From contig JAOPXL010000033.1 in assembly GCA_025965175.1 (NCBI GenBank), positions 1 through 36,217 of the forward strand: a stretch of 36,217 nucleotides of DNA, given 5' to 3'. The DNA comes from Aeromicrobium sp. (GTDB lineage Bacteria; Actinomycetota; Actinomycetes; Propionibacteriales; Nocardioidaceae). The number at the start of each line of letters is the position of its first letter. Within the stretch, counting starts at the first letter, position 1. Of this stretch, positions 26,753-33,709 are shown in pieces. A program made the translations under genes and the position numbers. The notes below the pieces were generated by a model, which saw only the letters and a list, made by a program, of their open reading frames with translations, was not told the DNA's origin and did no database searches.

Positions 26753-27862
26753 TCACCGTCGCGAGGCGCCGGCCCGGACCCGGTCGACGACGGCCCACAG
26801 CGTCCGGTCCAGCACGGCCGCCGACAGGTCCTGCATGTCGTACCAGCGCAGGACCAGCCAGTCACCGACCGGCGCGGCGGTGGCCCGCAGCCACTCGTCG
26901 AGGCGTTCGTAGGTCTCCCCCGAGACGAACAGACCGGTCAGGGCGATGAACGCCAGCGAGCTCCATGGCAGGGCGAGCAGCACGGCCAGCACGATGTTGA
27001 CCGCGATCGTCAGGAACAGCACGATCCTGCGGGTGATCGGGTTGAGCAGCAGCGGACCGAAGAACAGCTGGGTCAGCAGCACGACGTACGTCAGGAGCGC
27101 CAGCACGACCGAGCTGCTGGACACCGCGTCCGACAGCCCCGGATAGGGCCGGAACTCGGGCAGCTGCATCGTGGAGTAGAGCGCGGTCCCCCGCTGCCAG
27201 ACACCCTGCGAGACCTTGTCGAGGCCGCCGGCGGTGAACAGCAGGATGGTCTGCGTGATCAGGCCGATCAGTCCCACGTGGTGCAGTCCCGCCGACAGCC
27301 AGGGTGGGAAGACGCGCTCGCCGTCCCACGCCTGACGCATCGCGCTGACTGATCCGTCCGTGGCCGCAACCCGACGCTCACGGCGGCGCGCGTCGAGCGA
27401 CCAGAAGTCGGCCGTCTGCATCAGCAGCAGCCACAGCAGGGTGATGCGCAGCAGGTTGTCGCCTTCATCGCCGACGACGGGGTTCTGCGCGACGATCGCG
27501 ATGAAGCCGACCAGGGTCACGATGTTGGCGGCCTTGGTGTGCCAGCCGAGCGCCATGGCGAGCGCGGCCGCGATCGTGACGGCGTAGAAAGCCGTCAGGA
27601 TGTCGCCGCTGACGCCGTCGAGCAGGGCGAGCTCGGGGAACTGGCTCAGCTCGCGGACAGGCTGCGCCCAGATCGAGGCCTGCCCAACCCACACGTCGCG
27701 GCTGGAGAAGTTCGCGACGAGCAGCCCGAGCACCGACAACGCCGTGCCGATGCGGCACAGCGCGGCGCCGTGGATCGCGCGCGGCTCCGCCAGCAGCCAC
27801 TCCTCCGCCGCGACGACCCACCGCCGGGGCGCTTCGATCAGTCGATGTCCGAGCTCGATCAC
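26753..27862 (-). CDS. HTTM domain membrane protein, SdpB-like (copy 1)
   Basis: The 369-residue polytopic protein has about six to eight hydrophobic helices. It has HTTM features: ALCRIGTALSVLGLLVANF near the N-terminus, VGQASIWAQPVRELSQFP, GDEGDNLLRITLLWLLLMQTADFWSLDARRR, TAGGLDKVSQGVWQRGTALYSTMQLPEF, and late helices with TYVVLLTQLFFGPLLL. HTTM proteins are homologous to vitamin K-dependent gamma-carboxylase and include SdpB, required with SdpA for maturation of the Bacillus SdpC toxin. The GTG start is 4 bp after the stop of the DUF5819 gene, so the two are a coupled pair. A matching pair lies at 30185-31857. Confidence 0.85.
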   Translation of the reverse strand: MIELGHRLIEAPRRWVVAAEEWLLAEPRAIHGAALCRIGTALSVLGLLVANFSSRDVWVGQASIWAQPVRELSQFPELALLDGVSGDILTAFYAVTIAAALAMALGWHTKAANIVTLVGFIAIVAQNPVVGDEGDNLLRITLLWLLLMQTADFWSLDARRRERRVAATDGSVSAMRQAWDGERVFPPWLSAGLHHVGLIGLITQTILLFTAGGLDKVSQGVWQRGTALYSTMQLPEFRPYPGLSDAVSSSSVVLALLTYVVLLTQLFFGPLLLNPITRRIVLFLTIAVNIVLAVLLALPWSSLAFIALTGLFVSGETYERLDEWLRATAAPVGDWLVLRWYDMQDLSAAVLDRTLWAVVDRVRAGASRR

Positions 27863-27866
27863 TCGC

Positions 27867-28622
27867 TCAGTCCTTCACATAGTCGTCGAATGCGGACTGC
27901 GCCTCGAAGGACGCCCGGTAGCCGAGGCGGTAGCCGAAGGTGAACCATCGGAAGTCCTTGTCGCGCAGCGAGCTCGTCGCCACCTCGGAGACCGGGGGCA
28001 CGGTGCGCCGACCGACCCGGTACTGCACCGCGATGACACGCCCCTCGACGCGCGCCTGAGCGTACATCGAGGCGAACCTCGTCGCCATCAGGTCATACGT
28101 CATGTAGGTCTCGACCGCGGCACGCCGGTCCGCGCCCGCGGCGAGCAGCCGACCGCGCAGCAGCGTGGTCGGGTCCTTGGTGTAGGTCTCGCGCACCAGC
28201 GCGCGCTGCTTGGCGTTGAGCCCGAACATCGCGCCGTTGAGGTTGGTCGCGAGCTTGCGGGCCATCAGGTGCGTGCGGGCGGGATCAAGGTCGTGGCGGA
28301 GAGCATCGTTCTCGGCCGCCGTGATGTCGACCCACGCGGTCACCCGGTTCTTTCCCGCGTCGTCGTCCCTGACCTGCGCCCGGACGAGGAACGACTCGTC
28401 CACGAACTGCGCATTGGGGGCCAGTCCGCTCCACGACTGCTCGAAGTAGGGGTTGACGTAGGTCGCCAGGGCGCGACCACCGATGACCTGGCGCACCGGG
28501 CTCTGCGGCGACAGCCAGAACGCCAGGACCACCGAGTGTCCGACCGCGAGGACCGCGAGGGCCACGACGATGCGCCGCTGCCACGGCCGGGGAGCAGGCA
28601 TGTCCGTGCTCGTCACCGACAT
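27867..28622 (-). CDS. DUF5819 family protein, SdpA-like (copy 1)
   Basis: From ATG 28620-28622 the protein is 251 residues. It has one N-terminal membrane helix (about residues 15-37, RRIVVALAVLAVGHSVVLAFWLSP) and an extracytoplasmic domain with YVNPYFEQSWSGLAPNAQ, VTAWVDITAAENDALRHDLDP and VQYRVGRRTVPP. The 'Y..P.F.Q.W...AP' and 'T.W.D.T..E' patterns are shared with the second copy at 31111-31857 and fit DUF5819, the SdpA-like family found next to HTTM genes. The start was placed by TAGGAT-7 nt-ATG; the ORF-track start at 28691 would run through a terminator hairpin. It is coupled to the HTTM gene downstream. Confidence 0.83.
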   Translation of the reverse strand: MSVTSTDMPAPRPWQRRIVVALAVLAVGHSVVLAFWLSPQSPVRQVIGGRALATYVNPYFEQSWSGLAPNAQFVDESFLVRAQVRDDDAGKNRVTAWVDITAAENDALRHDLDPARTHLMARKLATNLNGAMFGLNAKQRALVRETYTKDPTTLLRGRLLAAGADRRAAVETYMTYDLMATRFASMYAQARVEGRVIAVQYRVGRRTVPPVSEVATSSLRDKDFRWFTFGYRLGYRASFEAQSAFDDYVKD

Positions 28623-28629
28623 GGCCTCC

Positions 28630-28635
28630 ATCCTA
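28630..28635 (-). promoter_or_regulatory. Candidate leaderless -10 of the DUF5819/HTTM pair, copy 1
   Basis: TAGGAT on the minus strand, then 7 nt (GGAGGCC), then ATG 28622. The GGAGG lies too close (2 nt) to the ATG to be a good ribosome-binding site. Confidence 0.5.
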
Positions 28636-28646
28636 GGTGTGTTCGT

Positions 28647-28702
28647 TTCCCGGGTCCGGGAACGCCGCTGCCGGTGACCTGGTCGGGTCACCGGCAGCGG
28701 CG
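28647..28702 (-). terminator. Two consecutive hairpins downstream of the LPXTG gene
   Basis: A perfect 17-bp stem (core CCGCTGCCGGTGACC / GGTCACCGGCAGCGG, 28663-28679 and 28686-28702) with a 6-nt loop begins 16 nt after the LPXTG stop. A second stem, TTCCCGG / CCGGGAA (28647-28653 and 28656-28662), follows immediately. There is no long T run, so this is a hairpin-only or tandem terminator separating the LPXTG unit from the next gene pair. Confidence 0.8.
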
Positions 28703-28718
28703 GTCGAGCTGGGGTCGA

Positions 28719-30029
28719 TCAGGATGCGAGCATCTGGCGACGCTTCTCGTTGAGGAGAACGCCTCCACCGAACAGCACCAGGGCCAGGCCCAGGAACAGG
28801 AACGGCAGCAGGTTGCTCGGCGCACCCGTGTCGGGCAGCGCCTGCGTCACGTCGGCGTCAGCCTGCGCGTCGGCGTCAGCAGCAGCGTCGGCGTTGGCAT
28901 CGGCGTCGGCCGCCGCGTCAGCGTTGGCATCCGCGTTCGTGTCGGTGTCCGCGTCGGCCGCCGCGTCGGCGTTGGCGTCGGCAGCAGCGTTGGCGTCGGC
29001 GTCGTCACTAGCGACCACACCGTTCGGGCCACACGCGGAACGTGCCAGTGCCAGGGTCGCGGTCTCGCCGACCACGTTGAGGTCCAGTGCGGTGACCTCG
29101 ACCGAACCATCGGCGTTGGTGACCTGCTTGTTGACCGTGCCGTCCAGGACAGGCACGAGCGCGTCGCCAACCTGGTCCAGGACCGGTCCGAGCTGCGCGA
29201 GAACGCCGTCGACCAGTGTCTGCTGCAGGGTGGGCACCAGGTCTGCGAGTCCGCCGAGGGCGCCGCCCAGGCTGTCGTTCAGCGTGTCCTCGACACCCGT
29301 CAGCAGACCGGTGACGATCTGCTTGGGAGCGACGGAGCCGACCAGCTTCGCGTTCGCGGAGGTGTTCAAGTTCACCGGGACGGTGATGACGTTGCCCGGC
29401 GCGAGCTCGACCAGGAGGTCGATAGCGCCAATCTTCGAGCTCATCGTGCCGTCGCTGTTGCACTCGCTGCTGACAGCACCGATCCGCGCCGAGACCGGCA
29501 CGGCGGCCTGGACCGCGGCGAGCAGCGGCGAGAGGGCCGCGTCCTGGATGCCCGACAGCAGCGGGGTCAGGAGTGCCTCGAAGGCGGGACGAAGAACCAG
29601 CGGCTCGAGCCCGGCGACCACCTTGTCGAGGATGGTGCCGGTGTTGATCGCGCTGATCTCGTCGCCGACGTTCGACACGTCGATCGTCGTGAGGGCCATG
29701 TTCGTGCTCTCAACGCTCGCGCTCGCCTCAGAGGTGCCCTTCGTGCCGTCCAGACCCGTCGACGCGGTCTGGTTGATCAGACCGACGGCCGGTCCGGAGA
29801 CGCTCAGGCCGGTGCCACACGTGCCCGAGCCCGGGGTGGCGGGACCTGTGGACTCGGCGCGGCACTCGTCACTGTCGACGATGCCGGTCAGTCCCGACGC
29901 CGTGACGGCGCTGGAGTTGGACTGCGCGACGATCGCGTCGGCACCGTTGGCGGAGAACGACAGGCCAGCAGTGACGATCAACGTCGCCATTCCTACCGCT
30001 AGTGAGTTTTTGGCAAGCTTGTTCTTCAC
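28719..30029 (-). CDS. Secreted LPXTG-anchored wall protein with Ala-X dipeptide linker
   Basis: The 436-residue precursor has a signal peptide (about 1-31, KNKLAKNSLAVGMATLIVTAG then SANGADA), an exported domain (about 32-341) rich in Ser, Thr, Val and Ala, and a 50-residue linker (344-393). The C-terminal sorting signal is LPDTG (398-402), a hydrophobic stretch and KRRQ. Four cysteines (DECRAES, GTCGTG, SECNSDG, SACGPNG) could form two disulfides. The exported domain contains repeated 'LDxVxxxLxPLL'-like amphipathic stretches but no family I recognise with certainty. Sortase would link it to peptidoglycan; no sortase gene is in the window. The GTG start has AGGAG 8 nt upstream. It stands alone between two DUF5819/HTTM pairs and has its own structured leader and terminator. 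Confidence 0.88.
   Translation of the reverse strand: MKNKLAKNSLAVGMATLIVTAGLSFSANGADAIVAQSNSSAVTASGLTGIVDSDECRAESTGPATPGSGTCGTGLSVSGPAVGLINQTASTGLDGTKGTSEASASVESTNMALTTIDVSNVGDEISAINTGTILDKVVAGLEPLVLRPAFEALLTPLLSGIQDAALSPLLAAVQAAVPVSARIGAVSSECNSDGTMSSKIGAIDLLVELAPGNVITVPVNLNTSANAKLVGSVAPKQIVTGLLTGVEDTLNDSLGGALGGLADLVPTLQQTLVDGVLAQLGPVLDQVGDALVPVLDGTVNKQVTNADGSVEVTALDLNVVGETATLALARSACGPNGVVASDDADANAAADANADAAADADTDTNADANADAAADADANADAAADADAQADADVTQALPDTGAPSNLLPFLFLGLALVLFGGGVLLNEKRRQMLAS
28851..29000 (-). repeat. Ala-[Asp/Asn/Ala/Gln] dipeptide repeat encoding region
   Basis: Twenty-five dipeptides in a row have Ala (twice Thr) first and Asp, Asn, Ala or Gln second. A longer unit ADANADAAADAD recurs. 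At DNA level this is GTC/GGC-rich imperfect repeat (GCGTCGGC...), prone to length change in multiples of 6 or 36 bp. Confidence 0.9.
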
Positions 30030-30084
30030 AGGGAGGGCTCCTGGTGTTGTTCGTGCATCGAAAGGTCTGGGAATCCAGCCGGGG

Positions 30085-30164
30085 AAGTTGCTGAAAAGTT
30101 ACTGAAGTCCCGGTGCGAACCGGGACAAAATGCCTATGGAATAGGTCACATCGCCCTACTGTAG
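30085..30164 (-). promoter_or_regulatory. Structured upstream region of the LPXTG gene
   Basis: The 155-bp gap holds four elements. A tandem direct repeat AAGTTGCTGAA / AAGTTACTGAA (30085-30106) directly abuts a perfect 8-bp hairpin GTCCCGGT-GCGA-ACCGGGAC (30107-30126). A palindrome CCTAT-GGA-ATAGG lies at 30133-30145 and CTAC-T-GTAG at 30156-30164. TACAGT (30163-30158, minus) is a candidate -10, giving a leader of about 120 nt. The hairpin could also terminate the preceding HTTM transcript. The region is less GC-rich than its surroundings. No known riboswitch was recognised. Confidence 0.5.
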
Positions 30165-30184
30165 CGGATTTTTGCGACCAAGAG

Positions 30185-31114
30185 TTACAGGGTGTCCACC
30201 GTCACGCGACGGCGCGATCTGACCCACGCTTCCGCGCGGAGCCAGGACCGATCGCTCACCAGGATCATGTCGACAGCGATCATGACGAGCGAGAAGTACA
30301 GGATCCCCATGAAGATCCCGATGCCCAGGTGCATCCCGGTGATCAGGATCAGGGCCACGAACCGGCTGGGCCGGTAGAGCAGCAGCAGCGGGAAGAACAG
30401 CTGCACGACGATCGCGGTGTAGGTCGCCCCCGAGATGACAGGACCGAAGGCGTACACGGGCTGCAGCAGGTCGTGCCACGGCGAGTACGCATCGGTCTGC
30501 AGCGGGTAGTAGACCGCCGTGCCGTCCTTCCAGACCGCGCTCTGCAGCTTCCAGAACGCGGAGCCGACGTAGACCATGACGACCTGGTGGATGATCAGGA
30601 CCGTGGCGAGGTTGTGCAGCGTCGACGAGGCCCACTCCGGCACGAGCGGGCGGATCTCGCCGCGCCGCTTCCCCAGACGCGCGTCAACGGACCAGCGGCG
30701 ACCCGAGTCGGTGAAGCACAGGTAGAGCAGCACCATGCGGAGCACCGCGTCGCCGCCCGAGCCGACGAACGGGCTCGAGACGTACAACGACATCCACAGG
30801 AACAGCGTGACCAGCGCCGAGCCACGTGTCCGGTAGCCGATCATCAGCAGCACGCCGAAGACGATCGTGCCGAGGTAGGCGAGATCGAACGCCACTCCCC
30901 CGAGCTGCTCGAACAACCCGAGGAACGACGGCCAGGACTTGGCGTCCCGGACCGGCTGGGTCCACACGGCCCCGTCGCCCCAGGTGTAGTGCCGGTCGAA
31001 CCAGTTGACCAGCAGCTGGCTGGCGACGATGAACCCGAGGATCATCCGCGTGACGGCCAGGCCGTACGTCGAGTGCTTCTCGCGGGTCAGCCAGCCCATC
31101 GCCAGGGCGATCAT
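30185..31114 (-). CDS. HTTM domain membrane protein, SdpB-like (copy 2)
   Basis: The 309-residue polytopic protein shares the plan of copy 1: GLAVTRMILGFIVASQLLVNWF, WGDGAVWTQPVRDAKSWPSF (compare GQASIWAQPVRE in copy 1), GSGGDAVLRMVLLYLCFTDSGRRWSVDAR (compare GDEGDNLLRITLLWLLLMQT), YVGSAFWKLQSAVWKDGTAVYYPLQTD (compare TAGGLDKVSQGVWQRGTALYSTMQL), and VVQLFFPLLLLY. It is about 60 residues shorter, mainly at the ends. The ATG shares an ATGA overlap (31111-31114) with the DUF5819 stop, so the two proteins are made together. Confidence 0.86.
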   Translation of the reverse strand: MIALAMGWLTREKHSTYGLAVTRMILGFIVASQLLVNWFDRHYTWGDGAVWTQPVRDAKSWPSFLGLFEQLGGVAFDLAYLGTIVFGVLLMIGYRTRGSALVTLFLWMSLYVSSPFVGSGGDAVLRMVLLYLCFTDSGRRWSVDARLGKRRGEIRPLVPEWASSTLHNLATVLIIHQVVMVYVGSAFWKLQSAVWKDGTAVYYPLQTDAYSPWHDLLQPVYAFGPVISGATYTAIVVQLFFPLLLLYRPSRFVALILITGMHLGIGIFMGILYFSLVMIAVDMILVSDRSWLRAEAWVRSRRRVTVDTL

Positions 31115-31857
31115 CGGTGCCTCCGGTCGAACGAGGCGACCGTCCGGCGTTCCGCCGCGGTGCCCGGAGTAGGACGGCGCCAGCCGCTGTCGCGCTCGGT
31201 CGCCTCCGGTCGCGAGGCAGCACGCTCGGCGGCGGTCCCCGACCGTGACTCGTACGGCACGACGGGGGCGCTGCGGAGGCGGTAGCGGACGGCAGTGAGC
31301 TCACGGTCGGGCCAGCGGGACAGCAGGACGTCGGTCGCGAGCCGCGCAGTCGCCTGCTCGTAGAGCAGGAACGTGCTGACGCGGCCCGGGCTCGCGCCGC
31401 CGGCCAGCAGGTCGGCCCGCAGCTGCGCCCACCTGGGCGGGCTGTCCTGCGGCGTCTCATCGGCGGTCTCGCGCTCGGCGGTGCCCAGGCCGCGGTACGC
31501 CTGGCCGAGCGGGCCGTACAGCTTGCTGGTCACGTAGCCGGCCCGGCCACCCACCAGACGGTGCTGGACCAGGTCGAGCTCGACCGCGGTCCAGTCGACC
31601 CACGCCGTCGTCTTCACCGAGCCGTCCGCGGCGGTGTAGGTCCCCTGGAACCAAACCTCGCGGTCCTCGGCGACCGGGGACGGCGCGAACAGACGCCAGT
31701 TCTGGGTGAAGTACGGCGCGAGGTAGCTCGTGCGGGGCGCAGCGGCGTCGCTGTAGCGGTTGGGCGGCAGCGCTGCCAGGGTGACTGCGACGAGCTGGAA
31801 ACCGGCCATGATGACGGCCACGGCGATGAACAGCGATCGCAGCGAGACCCGGGGCAC
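31111..31857 (-). CDS. DUF5819 family protein, SdpA-like (copy 2)
   Basis: The 248-residue protein has one N-terminal membrane helix (about residues 8-30, SLFIAVAVIMAGFQLVAVTLA) and an outer domain with SYLAPYFTQNWRLFAPSPVAEDREVWFQG and KTTAWVDWTAVELDLVQH. These align by eye with YVNPYFEQSWSGLAPNAQ and VTAWVDITAAENDALRHD of copy 1. The C-terminal 45 residues are Arg/Glu/Ala-rich and look disordered. The GTG start (31855-31857) follows TACGGT by 6 nt. It is the first gene of the pair and lies downstream of the tRNA-Ala terminator. Confidence 0.83.
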   Translation of the reverse strand: MPRVSLRSLFIAVAVIMAGFQLVAVTLAALPPNRYSDAAAPRTSYLAPYFTQNWRLFAPSPVAEDREVWFQGTYTAADGSVKTTAWVDWTAVELDLVQHRLVGGRAGYVTSKLYGPLGQAYRGLGTAERETADETPQDSPPRWAQLRADLLAGGASPGRVSTFLLYEQATARLATDVLLSRWPDRELTAVRYRLRSAPVVPYESRSGTAAERAASRPEATERDSGWRRPTPGTAAERRTVASFDRRHR

Positions 31858-31863
31858 GCGGAC

Positions 31864-31869
31864 ACCGTA
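31864..31869 (-). promoter_or_regulatory. Candidate leaderless -10 of the DUF5819/HTTM pair, copy 2
   Basis: TACGGT on the minus strand, then 6 nt (GTCCGC), then GTG. Confidence 0.5.
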
Positions 31870-31900
31870 CCAACCGCCGCGGCACCGCCCGACGCAACGC

Positions 31901-31934
31901 AGAACGCCCCTCCCGAACCCGGGAGGGGCGTTCT
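31901..31934 (-). terminator. Terminator downstream of tRNA-Ala
   Basis: A perfect 14-bp inverted repeat AGAACGCCCCTCCC / GGGAGGGGCGTTCT, extendable by one pair, with a loop of 4-6 nt, starts 17 nt past the tRNA 3' end. The A/T pairs at the stem base give TTCT after the GC stem on both strands, so it may work in both directions. Confidence 0.88.
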
Positions 31935-31951
31935 GTCCTGCTACCTACCGG

Positions 31952-32024
31952 TGGAGCATAGGAGATTCGAACTCCTGACCTCTTCCATGCCATGGAAGCG
32001 CGCTACCAACTGCGCCAATGCCCC
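31952..32024 (-). tRNA. tRNA-Ala (anticodon GGC)
   Basis: The minus strand folds as a full 73-nt cloverleaf. It has acceptor GGGGCAT/ATGCTCC (one G-U), D arm GCGC-AGTTGGTA-GCGC and anticodon arm CTTCC-ATGGCAT-GGAAG with anticodon GGC. A 5-nt variable loop AGGTC and T arm AGGAG-TTCGAAT-CTCCT complete it, with discriminator A. The genome continues CCG, so the 3' CCA is not fully encoded. It reads GCC/GCU alanine codons; GCC is very common in this window. Confidence 0.97.
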
Positions 32025-32053
32025 TCGGTGAGCCCCTCAGCAGGGCCTTGCCA

Positions 32054-32059
32054 ATCCTA
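32054..32059 (-). promoter_or_regulatory. Candidate -10 of tRNA-Ala
   Basis: TAGGAT on the minus strand lies 29 nt upstream of the mature tRNA 5' end, in the 65-bp gap after the phosphatase gene stop. Confidence 0.45.
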
Positions 32060-32089
32060 GCCGCTGCCCACCCGCATCCCCAAACCGGG

Positions 32090-32734
32090 TCACTCCTCGT
32101 CCGACATGACGGGCACCGGGAGGGTGCCGGCGTTCCACTCCGTCAGCCGCCAGCGGGTGTCCGGACGCCACGGAGTCTCTTCCAGGACCGACCACGCACA
32201 GTTGTTGAGCGCGCCGAACGTGCCCCAGTGCGCCCGCGGGATGCCCAGGAACGAGCAGATGCCGGTCCGCAGTACGGCGCCGTGCGCGACGACGACCAGG
32301 ACGGCGTCGGCGGGCAGCGACGGGAGCGCAGCCTCGAGCCCTGCGGCGAACCGCTCCCCCGCCTCGACGTGCGTCTCGCTGCCGGGGATCTGCGTCTCGT
32401 CCCCGTCGACCCACGCCTGCATGCCCTCGGGCATCTGGTCCCACGCTTCGCGCCACGTGAGCCCCTCACGCGCGCCGAAGTTGAGCTCGCGGAATCTCTC
32501 GTCGACCTCGACCTCGACCCCGCTCAGGGCACCGAGGTAGGACGCGGTGTCGTGAGCGCGCTGCAGGTCCGAGCTGAGGATCCGGTACGGCTTGAGGGTC
32601 GCCAGTCGTGCGGCGGCCTCACGCGCCTGCTGGTGCCCGACCTCGTCGAGGGGAGTGTCGCTCTGCCCCTGGACCCGGCCGGCGACATTCCACTCCGTGC
32701 GACCGTGGCGCCACAAGATGACCTGGCGGCTCAT
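32090..32734 (-). CDS. Histidine phosphatase (phosphoglycerate mutase-like) family protein
   Basis: From ATG 32732-32734 the protein is 214 residues. It begins [15 protein letters not shown] with the RHG catalytic motif, then SDLQRAHDTASYLG, FRELNFGAREGLTW (with the catalytic-acid glutamate) and VVVAHGAVLRTGICSFLG with the second histidine. It is a broad histidine acid phosphatase; the position behind nadD-rsfS is common in actinobacteria, where it is often labelled GpmB-like, but the substrate is not known. The ATG overlaps the rsfS stop as ATGA. The ORF-track start at 32845 is a false extension. Confidence 0.93.
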   Translation of the reverse strand: MSRQVILWRHGRTEWNVAGRVQGQSDTPLDEVGHQQAREAAARLATLKPYRILSSDLQRAHDTASYLGALSGVEVEVDERFRELNFGAREGLTWREAWDQMPEGMQAWVDGDETQIPGSETHVEAGERFAAGLEAALPSLPADAVLVVVAHGAVLRTGICSFLGIPRAHWGTFGALNNCAWSVLEETPWRPDTRWRLTEWNAGTLPVPVMSDEE

Positions 32735-33084
32735 GACAGCGGGAGGGTCGGGCAGTCGCTCCAGAGGCGCTCGAGTGCGTAGAACGCCCGCTCCTCCTGG
32801 TGCTGGACGTGGACGACGATGTCCTGGAAGTCGAGCAGGATCCAACGACCCTCCCGCTCGCCCTCACGTCGTACGGCCTTGGCGCCGAGGCTGATCATGC
32901 GCTCCTCGATGGCGTCCTGGATCGCCCGGACCTGTCGGGCGCTGGACGCCGAGCACAGCAGAAAGACGTCCGTGATCGCCAGGAGCTCGGAGACGTCGAA
33001 GGCGACGAGGTCCTGCGCGAGCTTGTCCTCCGCAGCCGCAGCGGCCGCCCGGGTCAGCTCGATGGCGCGTTCGGTGGCGGTCAT
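32731..33084 (-). CDS. rsfS: Ribosome silencing factor
   Basis: From ATG 33082-33084 the protein is 117 residues. It begins [20 protein letters not shown] and contains [34 protein letters not shown] and [30 protein letters not shown], the conserved RsfS/Iojap sequence. RsfS binds ribosomal protein L14 and blocks subunit joining when nutrients are scarce. Both ends overlap their neighbours as ATGA (nadD before, phosphatase after), so the three genes form one coupled unit. The ORF-track start at 33348 runs in an antisense-like frame of nadD and is rejected. Confidence 0.96.
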   Translation of the reverse strand: MTATERAIELTRAAAAAAEDKLAQDLVAFDVSELLAITDVFLLCSASSARQVRAIQDAIEERMISLGAKAVRREGEREGRWILLDFQDIVVHVQHQEERAFYALERLWSDCPTLPLS

Positions 33085-33704
33085 TCGACTCTTTCCAGTG
33101 GCTGGGGGACGTACAGCTCGTGCTTGCCGATGTACTGCACGACCCCGTCCGGCACGAGGTACCAGACGGGCTCGCCGCGCTCGACGCGATCGCGACAGTC
33201 CGTCGACGAGATCGCCAGGGCGGGGATCTCGACGAGGGTGATGCGGTCCTTGGGGAGCCCGGTCAGGGTGGACTCGTCCATCTCGTGACCGGGCCGGGTG
33301 CAGCCGACGAAGTGGGCGAGCTCGAACAGCTCCTCGTGGTCGCGCCACGTCAGGAGCGCGGCCATCGCGTCAGCGCCGGTGATGAAGTAGAGGTCGGCGT
33401 CGGGACGCAGCGCCGAGAGGTCGCGCAACGTGTCGATCGTGTAGGTCGGACCGACGCGATCGATGTCGACCCGGCTGACCTCGAACCGCGGGTTGGCGGC
33501 GGTCGCGATGACCGTCATCAGGTAGCGGTGCTCCGCCGGCGACACATCCCGGTCGGCCTTCTGCCACGGCTGACCCGTCGGCACGAAGATGACCTCGTCG
33601 AGGTCGAACCATGACTGCACCTCGCTCGCCGCCACGAGGTGCCCGTGGTGGATCGGGTCGAAGGTGCCACCCATGACGCCGACGCGTCGACGCCCGGTGC
33701 TCAT
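33081..33704 (-). CDS. nadD: Nicotinate-nucleotide adenylyltransferase
   Basis: The 207-residue protein has [20 protein letters not shown] with the GxFDPxHxGH nucleotidyltransferase motif, [29 protein letters not shown], and the C-terminal [14 protein letters not shown] (SxTxxR). It makes deamido-NAD from nicotinate mononucleotide and ATP in NAD synthesis. Length is typical. The ATG lies 5 bp after the stop of the small membrane gene, without a good Shine-Dalgarno, so coupling is likely. The nadD-rsfS order is conserved in many bacteria. Confidence 0.96.
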   Translation of the reverse strand: MSTGRRRVGVMGGTFDPIHHGHLVAASEVQSWFDLDEVIFVPTGQPWQKADRDVSPAEHRYLMTVIATAANPRFEVSRVDIDRVGPTYTIDTLRDLSALRPDADLYFITGADAMAALLTWRDHEELFELAHFVGCTRPGHEMDESTLTGLPKDRITLVEIPALAISSTDCRDRVERGEPVWYLVPDGVVQYIGKHELYVPQPLERVE

Positions 33705-33709
33705 GCGGG

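Noticed and set aside
28623-28691. Longer start of the first DUF5819 gene
   Set aside because: The extra 23 residues would be encoded through the terminator hairpin of the LPXTG gene and upstream of the candidate -10.
28851-29000. CRISPR-like regular repeat
   Set aside because: The repeat is coding, imperfect, without unique spacers, and keeps a protein reading frame.
27600-30002. 800-residue plus-strand ORF and the 451-residue ORF at 28750
   Set aside because: Antisense shadows of the DUF5819, HTTM and LPXTG genes. The apparent 'VGVGVGIGVG' repeat is the Ala-X linker read backwards.
30030-30184. Possible riboswitch (c-di-AMP type considered)
   Set aside because: The single hairpin and direct repeats do not show the conserved multi-helix core of any riboswitch I know; only generic cis structure is claimed.
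31952-32024. tRNA-Ala as an integration (att) site
   Set aside because: No integrase gene, and no second copy of the tRNA 3' end was noticed in the window.
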